NCBI GenBank assembly: GCA_964405325.1
Contig: CAYONM010000068.1
Span: forward strand, 1 to 15,687
Direction of reading: 5' to 3'
Source of the DNA: CAYONM01 sp964405325
Lineage (GTDB): Bacteria > Planctomycetota > UBA11346
DNA: 15,687 bases
The notes below the pieces were generated by a model. It made no database searches. It had not been told where the DNA came from and was given only the letters and a program-made list of their open reading frames with translations. The position numbers and the translations under genes are program-made. This document shows positions 6,679-13,742 of the stretch, in pieces (position 1 is the first letter of the stretch; each line of letters starts with the position of its first letter).

Positions 6679-8076
6679 TCACGGTCGGCGAATTGGCAGG
6701 GGGACGCGTTCTTCCAGGCCATCTTGATCCTGGATCAGGACCTCGATGGCCATTTTATGGCCGACAAAATCCTGCTGGGGTATTTCCAGAAAGAGGGAGA
6801 TTTCCTCCCGCGCTGATGGCTCCAGATCGAAATGCAATTGTTGCGCAATCAATTGCCCCGGCGAGTCGGGACCCAGTTCCAGCCGGATCTGTCGATCCAG
6901 GCTGGTACGGTTGACCACCGAGATCCGGAAATTCTTCCGTACCACCGCTTCGCCAGCGCTGTTGCTGGTGGCCATGGCCGGGTTGCGGTCGCGTAGGCGT
7001 TCGACCTTCAAGGGGGTGCGCAGGCTGACCATGACGATGCTGACAATGAGTAAGGCCAGCAGCACCAGACCGTACCACAATTGTCGCAAGCGCCAGAAGG
7101 TGAACGTGCCACCTGCCAGGGCGTTTTCCGAGGAGTAGCGGATCAGGCCCAGGGGTTTGTCGATGCGGGCCATGACGCTATCGCAGGCGTCAATACAGGC
7201 GGCGCAGTGCAGACACTCCAATTGGTTGCCGTTGCGGATGTCGATGCCGGTGGGACAGACCTGCTGACACATGCCGCAATCGATGCAGTCACCGGTGGTC
7301 TGGTCTTTTTTCTTGCCGCGTGGTTCACCACGCTGCTGGTCGTAGGTCACCACCAGGGTGTCGGAATCCAGCATCACGCTCTGCAAGCGACCGTAGGGGC
7401 AGACAATGGTGCAGGTCTGCTCCCGGAACCAGCCGAAATTGAATAACAAAATACCGGTGGTGATGGCCCAGAAGGTGAAGGCGCCTGGATGTGAGCGTGG
7501 ATCCACCAAAATGCCGAAGAGGAAAACCTGGGTGTAGGTACTGGTGGGTAGAAACAGGGCGGTGGCGGTGTTGGCCAGGGCCCAGGCAACCATGACGTAG
7601 AGGAACCATTTCACCAACTTGCGGGTCAGCAGATCAAAGGACCAAGAGGCCTGGTCCTGACGGCGGCGGCGATGCGCCGGGCCTTCCAGCAACAGCTCCA
7701 AGGGACGGAAGACGAATTCCAGGGTGAAATTGTGTGGACAGAGCCAGCCGCAGAACACCCGCCCCAGCAAGGAGACCAAAAGCAGGGTGCCGACCAGGGC
7801 CATCAGGATGCCCATCAGCAGGAAAATGGAGTCCTGCGGCCAGAAGACCTGTCCCAGGACATGATATTGCCGATGCGGGATGTCGATGAACAGCACCCGG
7901 TTGGCACTGATGTGCAGGAAGGGCAGAGCCAGGTAGAACAGCAACAGGCCCCAGGTCAGAAGTTGTCGTCTGAAGCGCCAGGCGCCACGAACAATATGCA
8001 CGTACTGCCAATGTCGTTTGCCGTCAGCATCGACACTGGCGAGGATGGAGCGAAAATCCTGTTTTTTTTCGACCAT
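6679..8076 (-). CDS. ccoG: CcoG/RdxA: Fe-S cupric-reductase-like cbb3 assembly protein
   Basis: The 465-residue membrane protein has helices near residues 38-55, 83-105, 158-178, 200-215 and 331-351. It carries CGWLCP at 109-114, CTIVCPYGR at 222-230, and two [4Fe-4S] sites of ferredoxin type (C264, C267, C270, C274 and C288, C291, C294, C298). A C-terminal Ig-like FixG domain covers about 355-465. CcoG is reported to reduce Cu(II) during copper delivery to the CuB site of cbb3 oxidases. Length and domain order are normal. The ATG at 8076 gives the expected N-terminus, but no clear Shine-Dalgarno sequence precedes it, so translation may depend on coupling to ccoP, which ends 50 bases upstream. 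The run of eight A residues in the fourth and fifth codons is a slippage-prone stretch, but the frame is intact. Confidence 0.95.
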   Translation of the reverse strand: MVEKKQDFRSILASVDADGKRHWQYVHIVRGAWRFRRQLLTWGLLLFYLALPFLHISANRVLFIDIPHRQYHVLGQVFWPQDSIFLLMGILMALVGTLLLVSLLGRVFCGWLCPHNFTLEFVFRPLELLLEGPAHRRRRQDQASWSFDLLTRKLVKWFLYVMVAWALANTATALFLPTSTYTQVFLFGILVDPRSHPGAFTFWAITTGILLFNFGWFREQTCTIVCPYGRLQSVMLDSDTLVVTYDQQRGEPRGKKKDQTTGDCIDCGMCQQVCPTGIDIRNGNQLECLHCAACIDACDSVMARIDKPLGLIRYSSENALAGGTFTFWRLRQLWYGLVLLALLIVSIVMVSLRTPLKVERLRDRNPAMATSNSAGEAVVRKNFRISVVNRTSLDRQIRLELGPDSPGQLIAQQLHFDLEPSAREEISLFLEIPQQDFVGHKMAIEVLIQDQDGLEERVPLPIRRP

Positions 8077-8126
8077 ATGTCTATGTCAGTGCAGCTTACG
8101 CCGAGAATGGGCCGAAGCGAGGCCAC

Positions 8127-8816
8127 TCAGGCCGAAGGCTCTGCATCGGTGTCGCCAGCGGGCCCGGCCTCTTCCGGCGGGTTGTTTGTCGGTGCACTCA
8201 GATGCGGGAATTCCTTGCGCTCGCCTTCGGGCGCCTTGCCTAGCTCGGTACTGCCGTCCGATTTTTTGGCGGTGTTCAGGTTGGTATCGACGATGTAGAA
8301 GACCACGTTCTGGATGTCGCGTCGGGAAAGTTTGCGTTCGTGAGCCGGCATCTGGCCGCCATTACGTCCTTTGGCGATGGTCTTCACCATTTCCTTGAGG
8401 GTGATGGGATGCAGCCAATAGGCATCACGCAGGTTGGAGCCGACATTGCCCCAGAGTTCGGCGGTGTGGCAGGAGGCGCAGGCGGCTTGGTTCCAGACCT
8501 TGGCGCCATCGGCGATGCGGCTGGCATCGCTGACCTCGGCTACGAGTTCTGCTTCGGTCCAGGGGCCGGTATCCAGTTTGGCAACCCGCTTGGCGACCAG
8601 TTTCTCTTCGTGAGCCAGGCTTTCGGCGCCCAAGCGACCGGTGCCGATCAGGCCATCGAAGAGGTGGAAATGGTAGTGGGCGAAATAGAACACGGTCCAG
8701 ACTATCGCGACGTAGAAGATGTTCATCAACCAGGCGGGCAGCTGGTTGTCATATTCCTGGATCCCGTCGAAATCATGATCTTTCAATTTGTCGTGTTGGT
8801 AGCCGTTATCGGCCAT
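8127..8816 (-). CDS. ccoP: Short single-heme CcoP subunit of cbb3 oxidase
   Basis: The 229-residue protein has one membrane helix (about 29-47, WLMNIFYVAIVWTVFYFAH) followed by a single c-type cytochrome domain. The heme motif CASCH is at 113-117 and a likely axial Met is M156 in GGQMPAH. YWLHPITLKEMVKTI (133-147) matches the first cytochrome domain of usual CcoP. Standard CcoP is about 300 residues with two CxxCH motifs. Here the second is absent and the protein ends in a Pro/Glu/Ala-rich tail (about 181-229). The start at 8816 follows GAGGTG and gives MADNG; the longer open reading lies inside ccoQ. It overlaps ccoQ by 11 bases. Loss of the second heme domain looks like a real subtype feature, because the frame ends cleanly and no heme motif follows. 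Confidence 0.93.
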   Translation of the reverse strand: MADNGYQHDKLKDHDFDGIQEYDNQLPAWLMNIFYVAIVWTVFYFAHYHFHLFDGLIGTGRLGAESLAHEEKLVAKRVAKLDTGPWTEAELVAEVSDASRIADGAKVWNQAACASCHTAELWGNVGSNLRDAYWLHPITLKEMVKTIAKGRNGGQMPAHERKLSRRDIQNVVFYIVDTNLNTAKKSDGSTELGKAPEGERKEFPHLSAPTNNPPEEAGPAGDTDAEPSA

Positions 8817-8979
8817 TGGACACCTCGCCATCATCCAAGGGAAGTTCGCCCATTTTCTTGTACAGGCCCTTGCGACGGTCGGCTAGGACATACCAGACCA
8901 CCGCGACGAAAACGGCCATGAACAGCAGCAGGATCAGGACCGGCAAAAAGGACTCGTGCGCAGTCATCGCTTTCAGCAT
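8806..8979 (-). CDS. ccoQ: CcoQ-like small membrane subunit of cbb3 oxidase
   Basis: I translated this small gene by hand: 57 residues, starting MLKAMTAHESF and ending DDGEVSNGR. A single hydrophobic helix covers about residues 11-32 and is followed by the basic ADRRKGLYKKM segment. The size, one-helix layout and position between ccoNO and ccoP identify it as CcoQ/FixQ, which stabilises the complex. Its ATG lies four bases past the ccoNO stop, with AAGGA (inside the ccoNO end) as ribosome site. Its stop overlaps the first codons of ccoP. The primary sequence of this family is poorly conserved, so the evidence is mostly positional and topological. Confidence 0.85.
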   Translation of the reverse strand: MLKAMTAHESFLPVLILLLFMAVFVAVVWYVLADRRKGLYKKMGELPLDDGEVSNGR

Positions 8980-8983
8980 GGTT

Positions 8984-11293
8984 TTATTCCTTGTTCAGAT
9001 CGGTGCCGAGGCGCAGCAGGTAGGCGATCAGGGCGATGATCTTTTTATCGCGTAGTTCGCGCACCGTTTGCTCGGCTTCCTGCTTCGCTTCTGGTTCGTC
9101 GTCTGACACGGCTGTCGGATCGGGTATCGGTGGTTGGGTCGCGCTGCCAGCGGCTGTCTTCACCAGCAGATCCATCACCTCGTCGGCCTGTTGTTTGGCC
9201 AGCTGTTCCGCATCGCGTATCTCGGCCTTGGTATAGGGATGGAACAGCGGAATGCCGGCCAGGGTGCGCAGTTTGGTTGACAGGCTGGCGTAGTCCATAT
9301 CGCGATGATACAGATGCGAGTAATTCGGCATCACCGAGCCTTCAGAGGTCTCTTGCGGATTGTACATATGCCGCCAGTGCCACATGGCGCCGGCACCGCC
9401 CTGATACTTGAGGCCGATGCGATCCAGGTCTGGGCCGGTGCGCTTGGAGCCCCACAGGAAGGGGCGGTCGTAGATGTCTTCGCCGGCACGGGTGTATTCA
9501 CCCTCGTAACGCGCGGTGTCGGCGCGTAGGGTCCGGACCATCTGGGTGTGGCAGGTGTTGCAGCCTTCGGCGATGTAGATGTCGCGACCCGCGAGTTCCA
9601 GCGGGGTATAGGGCTTCACCGATTCGATTTTCGGTGTCAGCGCACCCTGGATCATATTGGGGATGATCTCGGCGATGCCACCAATGGCCAGAGCGATCAC
9701 CGTCAGTACGGTCATCAGGGTTGGCCAGCGCTCGATCAAGGCATGGATGCGACTCACCTGTTCACCCCGGCTAGCCAGCTTGGTGGCATCAGCGATGTAT
9801 TCGTTGAAGTCGGTTTCCTTGGCCAGAGGGGCGGCCTGGACCTCCGGCTCGGGAACGAAGGTGCCGGCCTTCATGGTCTTGTAGATGTTCCAGACCATCA
9901 GGCAGGCGCCGGTCAGGTACAGCATCCCGCCAAAGGCACGGATGTGCCAGAATACGTAGACGGTCTTGATCATTTCGATCCAGTCCTGGTAGACCAGCTT
10001 GCCGTACTCGTCGAACTGGAACCACATGGCGCCCTGGGTCAGACCGGTGATCCACATGGTGATGGCGTACAGGCCGATGCCGATGGTGGCGATCCAGAAG
10101 TGGAAGTTGGCCTGGAATTCCGAGTGCAGTTTGGTGCGGTACAGCTTGGGCATCAGCCAATACAGCATGCCCATGATCATGAAACCGACCCAACCCAGGG
10201 CACCAGAGTGGACGTGGCCGATGGTCCAGTCGGTGTTGTGCGAGAGCGCGTTCACATCACGCAGACTCAACAGCGGCCCCTCGAAGGTGGCCATGCCGTA
10301 GAAGGTCACCGAGGCGACGAAGAATTTCAGCACCGGGTCGCGGCGCACCTTGTCGAAGGCGCCGCGCAGGGTCAGCAGACCGTTGACCATGCCGCCCCAG
10401 CTGGGAGCCAGCAGCATGATGGAGAAGGTGATCGCCAGGGTTTGGGCCCACTGCGGCAGGCTGCTGTGTAGCAGATGGTGCGGTCCAGCCCAGATGTAGA
10501 TGAAGATCAGGGCCCAGAAGTGGAAGATGGACAGTCGATAGCTGTACACTGGCCGCTCGGCTGCTTTGGGCAGGTAGTAGTACATCAGGCCGAGGATCGG
10601 CGTGGTCAGGAAGAAGGCGACCGCGTTGTGGCCGTACCACCATTGCACCAGGGCATCCTGCACCCCGGCATAAACGCTGTAGCTCTTGAACAGGCTAACT
10701 GGCATGGCCAGGGAGTTGCCAACGTGCAGCATGGTGATGCCGACCCAGGTGGCGATGTAGAACCAGATGGCGACGTACAGATGGCGCTCACGACGTTTGG
10801 CGATGGTGCCGAACATGTTGATGCCAAAGGCGATCCAGCTGAGCGCGATCAGGATATCGATGGGCCATTCCAGCTCCGCGTATTCCTTGCTGGTGGTGAT
10901 GCCCAGCGGCAAGGTGATGGCCGCCAGGACGATGATGATCTGCCAACTCCAGAAGTGGAATTGCGAGATCCGGTCTGACCACATGCGTGCCTTTAGTAGC
11001 CGCTGGATCGAATAATACACGCCAGCAAAGATGCCGTTGCCGGTAAAGGCGAAGATCACGGCGTTGGTGTGCAGGGGGCGTAAGCGGCCGAAGCCGAGCC
11101 ATTCCGCATTTAACCAGCCAAAGCCCCAGAGACTGCCCATGCCTGCCAATTGCAGGGCGATGAACACGCCAGCCGAAAAACCGACGATGCCCCAGACGAT
11201 GGTGGCGATGGCGAAGAGACGGACGATGGCATCGTCGTAGCGGAAGGTGTCGAGCAGCGGCTTCTGCGGCTGCGCATCGACGACTGTAGTCAT
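8984..11293 (-). CDS. ccoNO: CcoN-CcoO fusion: catalytic and mono-heme subunits of cbb3 oxidase
   Basis: A single 769-residue chain joins the two core subunits of a cbb3 oxidase, the proton-pumping O2 reductase with high oxygen affinity. Residues 20-475 are CcoN, a multi-helix heme-copper core. Its His ligands are H75 (RPLHTN) and H362 for the low-spin heme, H222 (WWYGHN), H272 and H273 (GPHHLLH) for CuB, and H360 (IGHVHSG) for the high-spin heme. A linker (about 476-524) leads to the CcoO membrane anchor (525-548). The CcoO cytochrome domain then has CNTCH at 578-582, FLWGSKRTGPDLDRIG at 612-627 and the axial Met in SVMPNY (655). The C-terminus carries an acidic insertion (about 718-745). 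CcoN and CcoO are usually separate; fusions are known in several lineages. The ATG at 11293 overlaps the ccoS stop as ATGA, with AGGAA upstream. Confidence 0.97.
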   Translation of the reverse strand: MTTVVDAQPQKPLLDTFRYDDAIVRLFAIATIVWGIVGFSAGVFIALQLAGMGSLWGFGWLNAEWLGFGRLRPLHTNAVIFAFTGNGIFAGVYYSIQRLLKARMWSDRISQFHFWSWQIIIVLAAITLPLGITTSKEYAELEWPIDILIALSWIAFGINMFGTIAKRRERHLYVAIWFYIATWVGITMLHVGNSLAMPVSLFKSYSVYAGVQDALVQWWYGHNAVAFFLTTPILGLMYYYLPKAAERPVYSYRLSIFHFWALIFIYIWAGPHHLLHSSLPQWAQTLAITFSIMLLAPSWGGMVNGLLTLRGAFDKVRRDPVLKFFVASVTFYGMATFEGPLLSLRDVNALSHNTDWTIGHVHSGALGWVGFMIMGMLYWLMPKLYRTKLHSEFQANFHFWIATIGIGLYAITMWITGLTQGAMWFQFDEYGKLVYQDWIEMIKTVYVFWHIRAFGGMLYLTGACLMVWNIYKTMKAGTFVPEPEVQAAPLAKETDFNEYIADATKLASRGEQVSRIHALIERWPTLMTVLTVIALAIGGIAEIIPNMIQGALTPKIESVKPYTPLELAGRDIYIAEGCNTCHTQMVRTLRADTARYEGEYTRAGEDIYDRPFLWGSKRTGPDLDRIGLKYQGGAGAMWHWRHMYNPQETSEGSVMPNYSHLYHRDMDYASLSTKLRTLAGIPLFHPYTKAEIRDAEQLAKQQADEVMDLLVKTAAGSATQPPIPDPTAVSDDEPEAKQEAEQTVRELRDKKIIALIAYLLRLGTDLNKE

Positions 11294-11481
11294 GCGTGTT
11301 TCCTGTGTCCCGTGGCGCGCTTACTGTCGGCTGGAGCCTTTTCGTCCGGATCGTGCAGCATGCGGAGGCTCGGTGTATCCAGATCGTCGAATTGGCCATG
11401 GCGAACCAGCCAGACAGCAAACACCAGTGCGATGGCGAACAGCAGGAGTCCGGCACTGGTCAGCAGCAGGTACATGGCCAT
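11290..11481 (-). CDS. ccoS: CcoS: small cbb3 oxidase maturation protein
   Basis: The 63-residue protein has one N-terminal membrane helix (about residues 4-26) followed by the family signature RHGQFDDLDTPSLRML (27-42). CcoS is needed to insert heme and copper cofactors into CcoN. The ATG at 11481 is preferred because GGGAG lies 7 bases upstream; a second ATG two codons later is possible. A much longer open frame extends upstream through repeat DNA but has no support. The stop overlaps the ccoNO start as ATGA. ccoS normally closes a ccoGHIS cluster, often right behind the copper ATPase gene ccoI. Here it opens the oxidase operon and ccoI is absent. Confidence 0.93.
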   Translation of the reverse strand: MAMYLLLTSAGLLLFAIALVFAVWLVRHGQFDDLDTPSLRMLHDPDEKAPADSKRATGHRKHA

Positions 11482-11616
11482 GAGCTTCTCCCAATGGAAA
11501 ATGACCACGCTACCAGTAGCGCTAACCCCGCAAGAGACGGCCCCTGCTGGGCTTGGACAAGTCGCCAGAGGGAAACGGCGGCCTGCTGAGCATATGTGAG
11601 CGATAAGCAACGCAGA

Positions 11617-11670
11617 AGGGCGGCAAAAGATCAAGCGAAATGTAATGTTTATTTTTTGACGGGCCCTAAG
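11617..11670 (+). repeat. 54-bp repeat, left copy
   Basis: This segment aligns without gaps to the reverse complement of 15634-15687, with 46 of 54 bases identical. The first 19 bases (AGGGCGGCAAAAGATCAAG) and the last 15 (TTGACGGGCCCTAAG) are exact. The eight differences cluster between them. The ends are partly self-complementary (AGGGC with GCCCT, TCAA with TTGA). It may be part of a longer dispersed repeat whose flank is cut by the window end at the other copy. Confidence 0.85.
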
Positions 11671-11716
11671 ATGCTGCTCGGGAGATTTACAGCGACAACA
11701 CGTATGCGACCAGGTC

Positions 11717-11745
11717 CTGCCGTGCTGTTGCCGACAGCGCGGCAG
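11717..11745. other. Strong 12-bp-stem hairpin
   Basis: CTGCCGTGCTGT (11717-11728) pairs with ACAGCGCGGCAG (11734-11745) with one T-G wobble and a five-base loop. No T-run follows on either strand, so it is not a standard terminator. It lies between the 54-bp repeat and the larger structured element and may belong to the latter. Confidence 0.6.
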
Positions 11746-11753
11746 CAGCCGAT

Positions 11754-12020
11754 GACTTCTGAGGCCTCCCTCAGAGGGGGCGTTGCCCCCTTTGACGCGT
11801 CCCTCAGAAGTCGAAAGAGGGCCGGATTCGAGACGAAACAAGCGAGCGCGTCCAAGCGCGAAGTCGTCCGACCGAGCGGTGGTTTTGGGCGTAAAATGCG
11901 CGAAGCGCCGCCCAAAACGCTCGCGCAGCGAGCGAACCGCGACGAAGGAGCGTGGGGGTGTGCGCCGGAGGCGTGAGGGGGCAGCGCCCCCTCTGAGGGA
12001 GGCGTCCCCTTTGAGGGAAA
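11754..12020. repeat. Structured intergenic element with long inverted repeats, MITE- or REP-like
   Basis: Arms at 11764-11791 and 11976-12003 are inverted repeats identical at 27 of 28 bases. Each arm contains the hairpin AGGGGGC-N3-GCCCCCT. The left arm sits in a further stem, GACTTCTGAGG (11754-11764) with CCTCAGAAGTC (11802-11812). The interior is also folded: GTTTTGGGCG (11882-11891) with CGCCCAAAAC (11909-11918), enclosing GCGC-GAA-GCGC; GCTCGC-GCA-GCGAGC (11919-11933); and GCGGT with ACCGC (11876-11880, 11936-11940). No transposase or clear target duplication is visible. It could be a non-autonomous mobile element, a REP-type cluster, or a structured RNA. Confidence 0.75.
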
Positions 12021-12041
12021 CGTCATAATTTATCGGATAAT
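12011..12041 (+). promoter_or_regulatory. Possible promoter for hisHF
   Basis: The segment from about 12020 to 12065 is the only AT-rich stretch in this intergenic region. GATAAT at 12036-12041 resembles a -10 box and TTGAGG at 12011-12016 a -35 box, but the 19-base spacing is long. This is a weak prediction supported mainly by base composition and position before hisH. Confidence 0.25.
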
Positions 12042-12180
12042 ACGATACTTTCTGCTAATGCGATGTGGTATCCCGCTGCTATTTGCCGAGGGCATGCCAT
12101 GAGCATCGAACATCCGGCCAAGGTTCGCCCCGCTTCCGGCGGCCTTGTGCTGAGGCATCGCCTCCTAGGCTCCCGCCCAC

Positions 12181-12795
12181 ATGAGCGTTGCCATCATCGA
12201 CTACAACGCCGGCAATCTGACTTCCGTGGCTCGGGCCCTGGCCCACCTGGGGGTTGATGCCGCGATCACCGACGATCCCGACAAGTTGCGCCACGCCAGC
12301 CGGGTGATTTTTCCCGGCGTTGGCGCGGCCGCATCCTGCATGCAGCAGCTGAAAGCGGCCGGCATGGACCAGGCTCTGCGCGAAACCGTGGCCAGCGGTA
12401 AGCCGGTGCTGGGCATCTGTGTTGGCATGCAACTGCTGTTTCGACACAGCGATGAAGACGGTGGGGTCGACTGCGTTGGCCTGTTGCCCGGCCGAGTCAA
12501 GCGCTTCCAACCGGTCAATCGGCAAATCAAGGTGCCGCACATGGGTTGGAACCCGGTTCGGCTGTTCGATCCGGTGCTGCGAAAGGACATTCCCGAGCAG
12601 AGCTGCTTCTATTTTGTCCATAGCTATTATTGTGCACCGGATCAGGACCCCAGGACCCAAGTGGTGGCTGAGTGCGAGCACGGGCATACCTTTTGCGCTG
12701 GTATCCGACGGCAGAATCTGGTAGCGGTCCAGTTCCATCCCGAGAAAAGCGGCATGGTGGGTTTGCAGCTGCTCAAGAATTTTCTGGCGGAGTAA
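12181..12795 (+). CDS. hisH: HisH: glutaminase subunit of imidazole glycerol phosphate synthase
   Basis: The 204-residue class I glutamine amidotransferase releases ammonia from glutamine and channels it to HisF in histidine and purine (AICAR) metabolism. The catalytic triad is visible: nucleophile C80 in GICVGMQLLF, with H186 and E188 in QFHPEKS. The oxyanion strand PGVG is at 45-48 and VPHMGWN at 118-124 is the family signature. Length is normal. The start at 12181 gives the expected MSVAIIDYNAGN N-terminus, although no clear Shine-Dalgarno sequence precedes it. The leader instead holds several short GC-rich stem-loops (12130-12170). hisF follows five bases after the stop, so the two subunits are co-expressed. 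Other his genes are not in the window. Confidence 0.96.
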   Translation: MSVAIIDYNAGNLTSVARALAHLGVDAAITDDPDKLRHASRVIFPGVGAAASCMQQLKAAGMDQALRETVASGKPVLGICVGMQLLFRHSDEDGGVDCVGLLPGRVKRFQPVNRQIKVPHMGWNPVRLFDPVLRKDIPEQSCFYFVHSYYCAPDQDPRTQVVAECEHGHTFCAGIRRQNLVAVQFHPEKSGMVGLQLLKNFLAE

Positions 12796-12800
12796 CGGAT

Positions 12801-13574
12801 ATGGGACTGACGAAACGCGTGATCGTGTGTCTTGATGTTCGTGATGGCCAGGTGACCAAGGGCATCAAATTCAAAGGCAATGTCGACCTGGGCGATCCTG
12901 TCGAGTACGCCCGCGACTATTATCAGCAGGGGGTCGACGAGCTGGTGTTCTACGACATCACCGCCTCGGCCGAACGACGCAGCCTGTTTTTGGATGTGGT
13001 CCAGCGAGTCGCTGCCAATATCTTTATTCCCTTTTCGGTGGGCGGTGGTATCCGCGATGTCGACACCATGCGCGCTGTGTTGTTGGCGGGGGCCGAGAAG
13101 GTCAGCATCAATTCACCCGCGGTACGACATCCCGACCTGATCGCCGATGGGGCGCGAGCATTTGGCGCGCAATGCATCGTACTGGGGATGGATGTGCTGA
13201 AGGTGGGAGTGAAGCCGGGCATCCCCTCCGGTTACGAGGTGGTGATCGATGGTGGTCGTTCGCCCACCGGCAAGGATGCGGTGGCTTGGGCTCAGGAGGC
13301 CGAACGACGAGGGGCCGGTGAGATCTGCCTGAACGCCATCGACACCGATGGTGTTCGGGGAGGCTACGAGATCACCATCACCCGTCGTATTGCCGATGCG
13401 GTGCGCATTCCGGTGATCGCCTCTGGTGGTGGCGGTCAGCCAGAGCATCTGGTTGAAGCGGTTACCCGTGGTGGTGCCGAGGCCGCGCTGGTGGCCAGCA
13501 TGGTGCACTATGGCGACTACAGCGTTGGCGAGATCAAAGACGCCATGCATGCGGCTGGTGTGCGGGTGCGTTAG
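12801..13574 (+). CDS. hisF: HisF: cyclase subunit of imidazole glycerol phosphate synthase
   Basis: This 257-residue TIM-barrel enzyme uses ammonia from HisH to turn PRFAR into imidazole glycerol phosphate and AICAR. The catalytic aspartates are in place (D12 in VCLDVRDG, D131 in GMDVLKV). So are the phosphate-binding GGG at 81-83 and ASGGGG at 207-212. Compared with enterobacterial HisF, the stretch after D131 (VLKVGVKPGIPSGYEVVIDGGR) carries a loop that, from memory, is also found in Desulfovibrio-type HisF. The ATG at 12801 is chosen because GGAG lies 8 bases upstream and the protein then starts like other HisF. A longer reading would run back into hisH. A small hairpin (GGTCA-GGC-TGACC, 13574-13586) begins at the stop codon but has no T-run. 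Confidence 0.96.
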   Translation: MGLTKRVIVCLDVRDGQVTKGIKFKGNVDLGDPVEYARDYYQQGVDELVFYDITASAERRSLFLDVVQRVAANIFIPFSVGGGIRDVDTMRAVLLAGAEKVSINSPAVRHPDLIADGARAFGAQCIVLGMDVLKVGVKPGIPSGYEVVIDGGRSPTGKDAVAWAQEAERRGAGEICLNAIDTDGVRGGYEITITRRIADAVRIPVIASGGGGQPEHLVEAVTRGGAEAALVASMVHYGDYSVGEIKDAMHAAGVRVR

Positions 13575-13742
13575 GTCAGGCTGACCGGGCTGTGGCAGCG
13601 TACCTGATACCGACCGTGCCCGGCAGCGAAGGCCGTAAGGTTCAGTATATCAATAACTTAGGTGTTTGTCTGCGAGAATGGCAAGGCAGATGCTTAGGAC
13701 AGCCGACCGGGTCGGACTGACTCGACTGGATAGGTGGATGGC
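13575..13742. promoter_or_regulatory. hisF-dnaJ gap with a 13-bp palindrome
   Basis: The 168-base gap probably carries the dnaJ promoter. It contains CCGACC-G-GGTCGG (13703-13715), a perfect palindrome about 28 bases before the dnaJ ATG that could be an operator or a short hairpin. A modest AT-rich patch (about 13645-13665) precedes it. I see no CIRCE element (TTAGCACTC-N9-GAGTGCTAA) and no convincing heat-shock sigma-32 promoter. Confidence 0.35.

Larger units (their letters stand above)
11482..12180. other. Intergenic region between divergent ccoS and hisH, no credible gene
   Basis: About 700 bases separate the divergent starts of ccoS and hisH. The open frames here are low-complexity readings through repeats and show no family features. 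From left to right the stretch holds the ccoS leader with a small hairpin (CGCTA-CCAG-TAGCG, 11508-11521), a 54-bp repeat (11617-11670), a 12-bp-stem hairpin (11717-11745), a large structured element (11754-12020), an AT-rich promoter-like segment (about 12020-12065) and a hisH leader. I looked for a complete FNR box (TTGAT-N4-ATCAA) before ccoS and found only half sites. Confidence 0.8.

Noticed and set aside
9548..10471. 307-codon open frame on the plus strand inside ccoNO
   Set aside because: It lies opposite a fully conserved oxidase gene and reads as His/Gln/Asp-rich low-information sequence typical of antisense frames.
11626..11636. Possible FNR/ANR site before ccoS (GATCAAG)
   Set aside because: Only a half site ATCAA is present; the TTGAT partner at the right spacing is missing, and the bases belong to the 54-bp repeat.
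11717..11745. Intrinsic terminator
   Set aside because: The stem is strong, but no T-run follows on either strand and the flanking genes both read away from it.
11754..12020. CRISPR array
   Set aside because: There are no regularly spaced direct repeats with unique spacers; the repeats are inverted and nested.
11596..12028. Open frames across the intergenic repeats on both strands
   Set aside because: They are made of the hairpin repeats and show no homology, codon pattern or start signal.
12063..12257. Short plus-strand open frame overlapping the hisH start
   Set aside because: Arg/His/Pro-rich with no ribosome site or family features; it runs into hisH in another frame.
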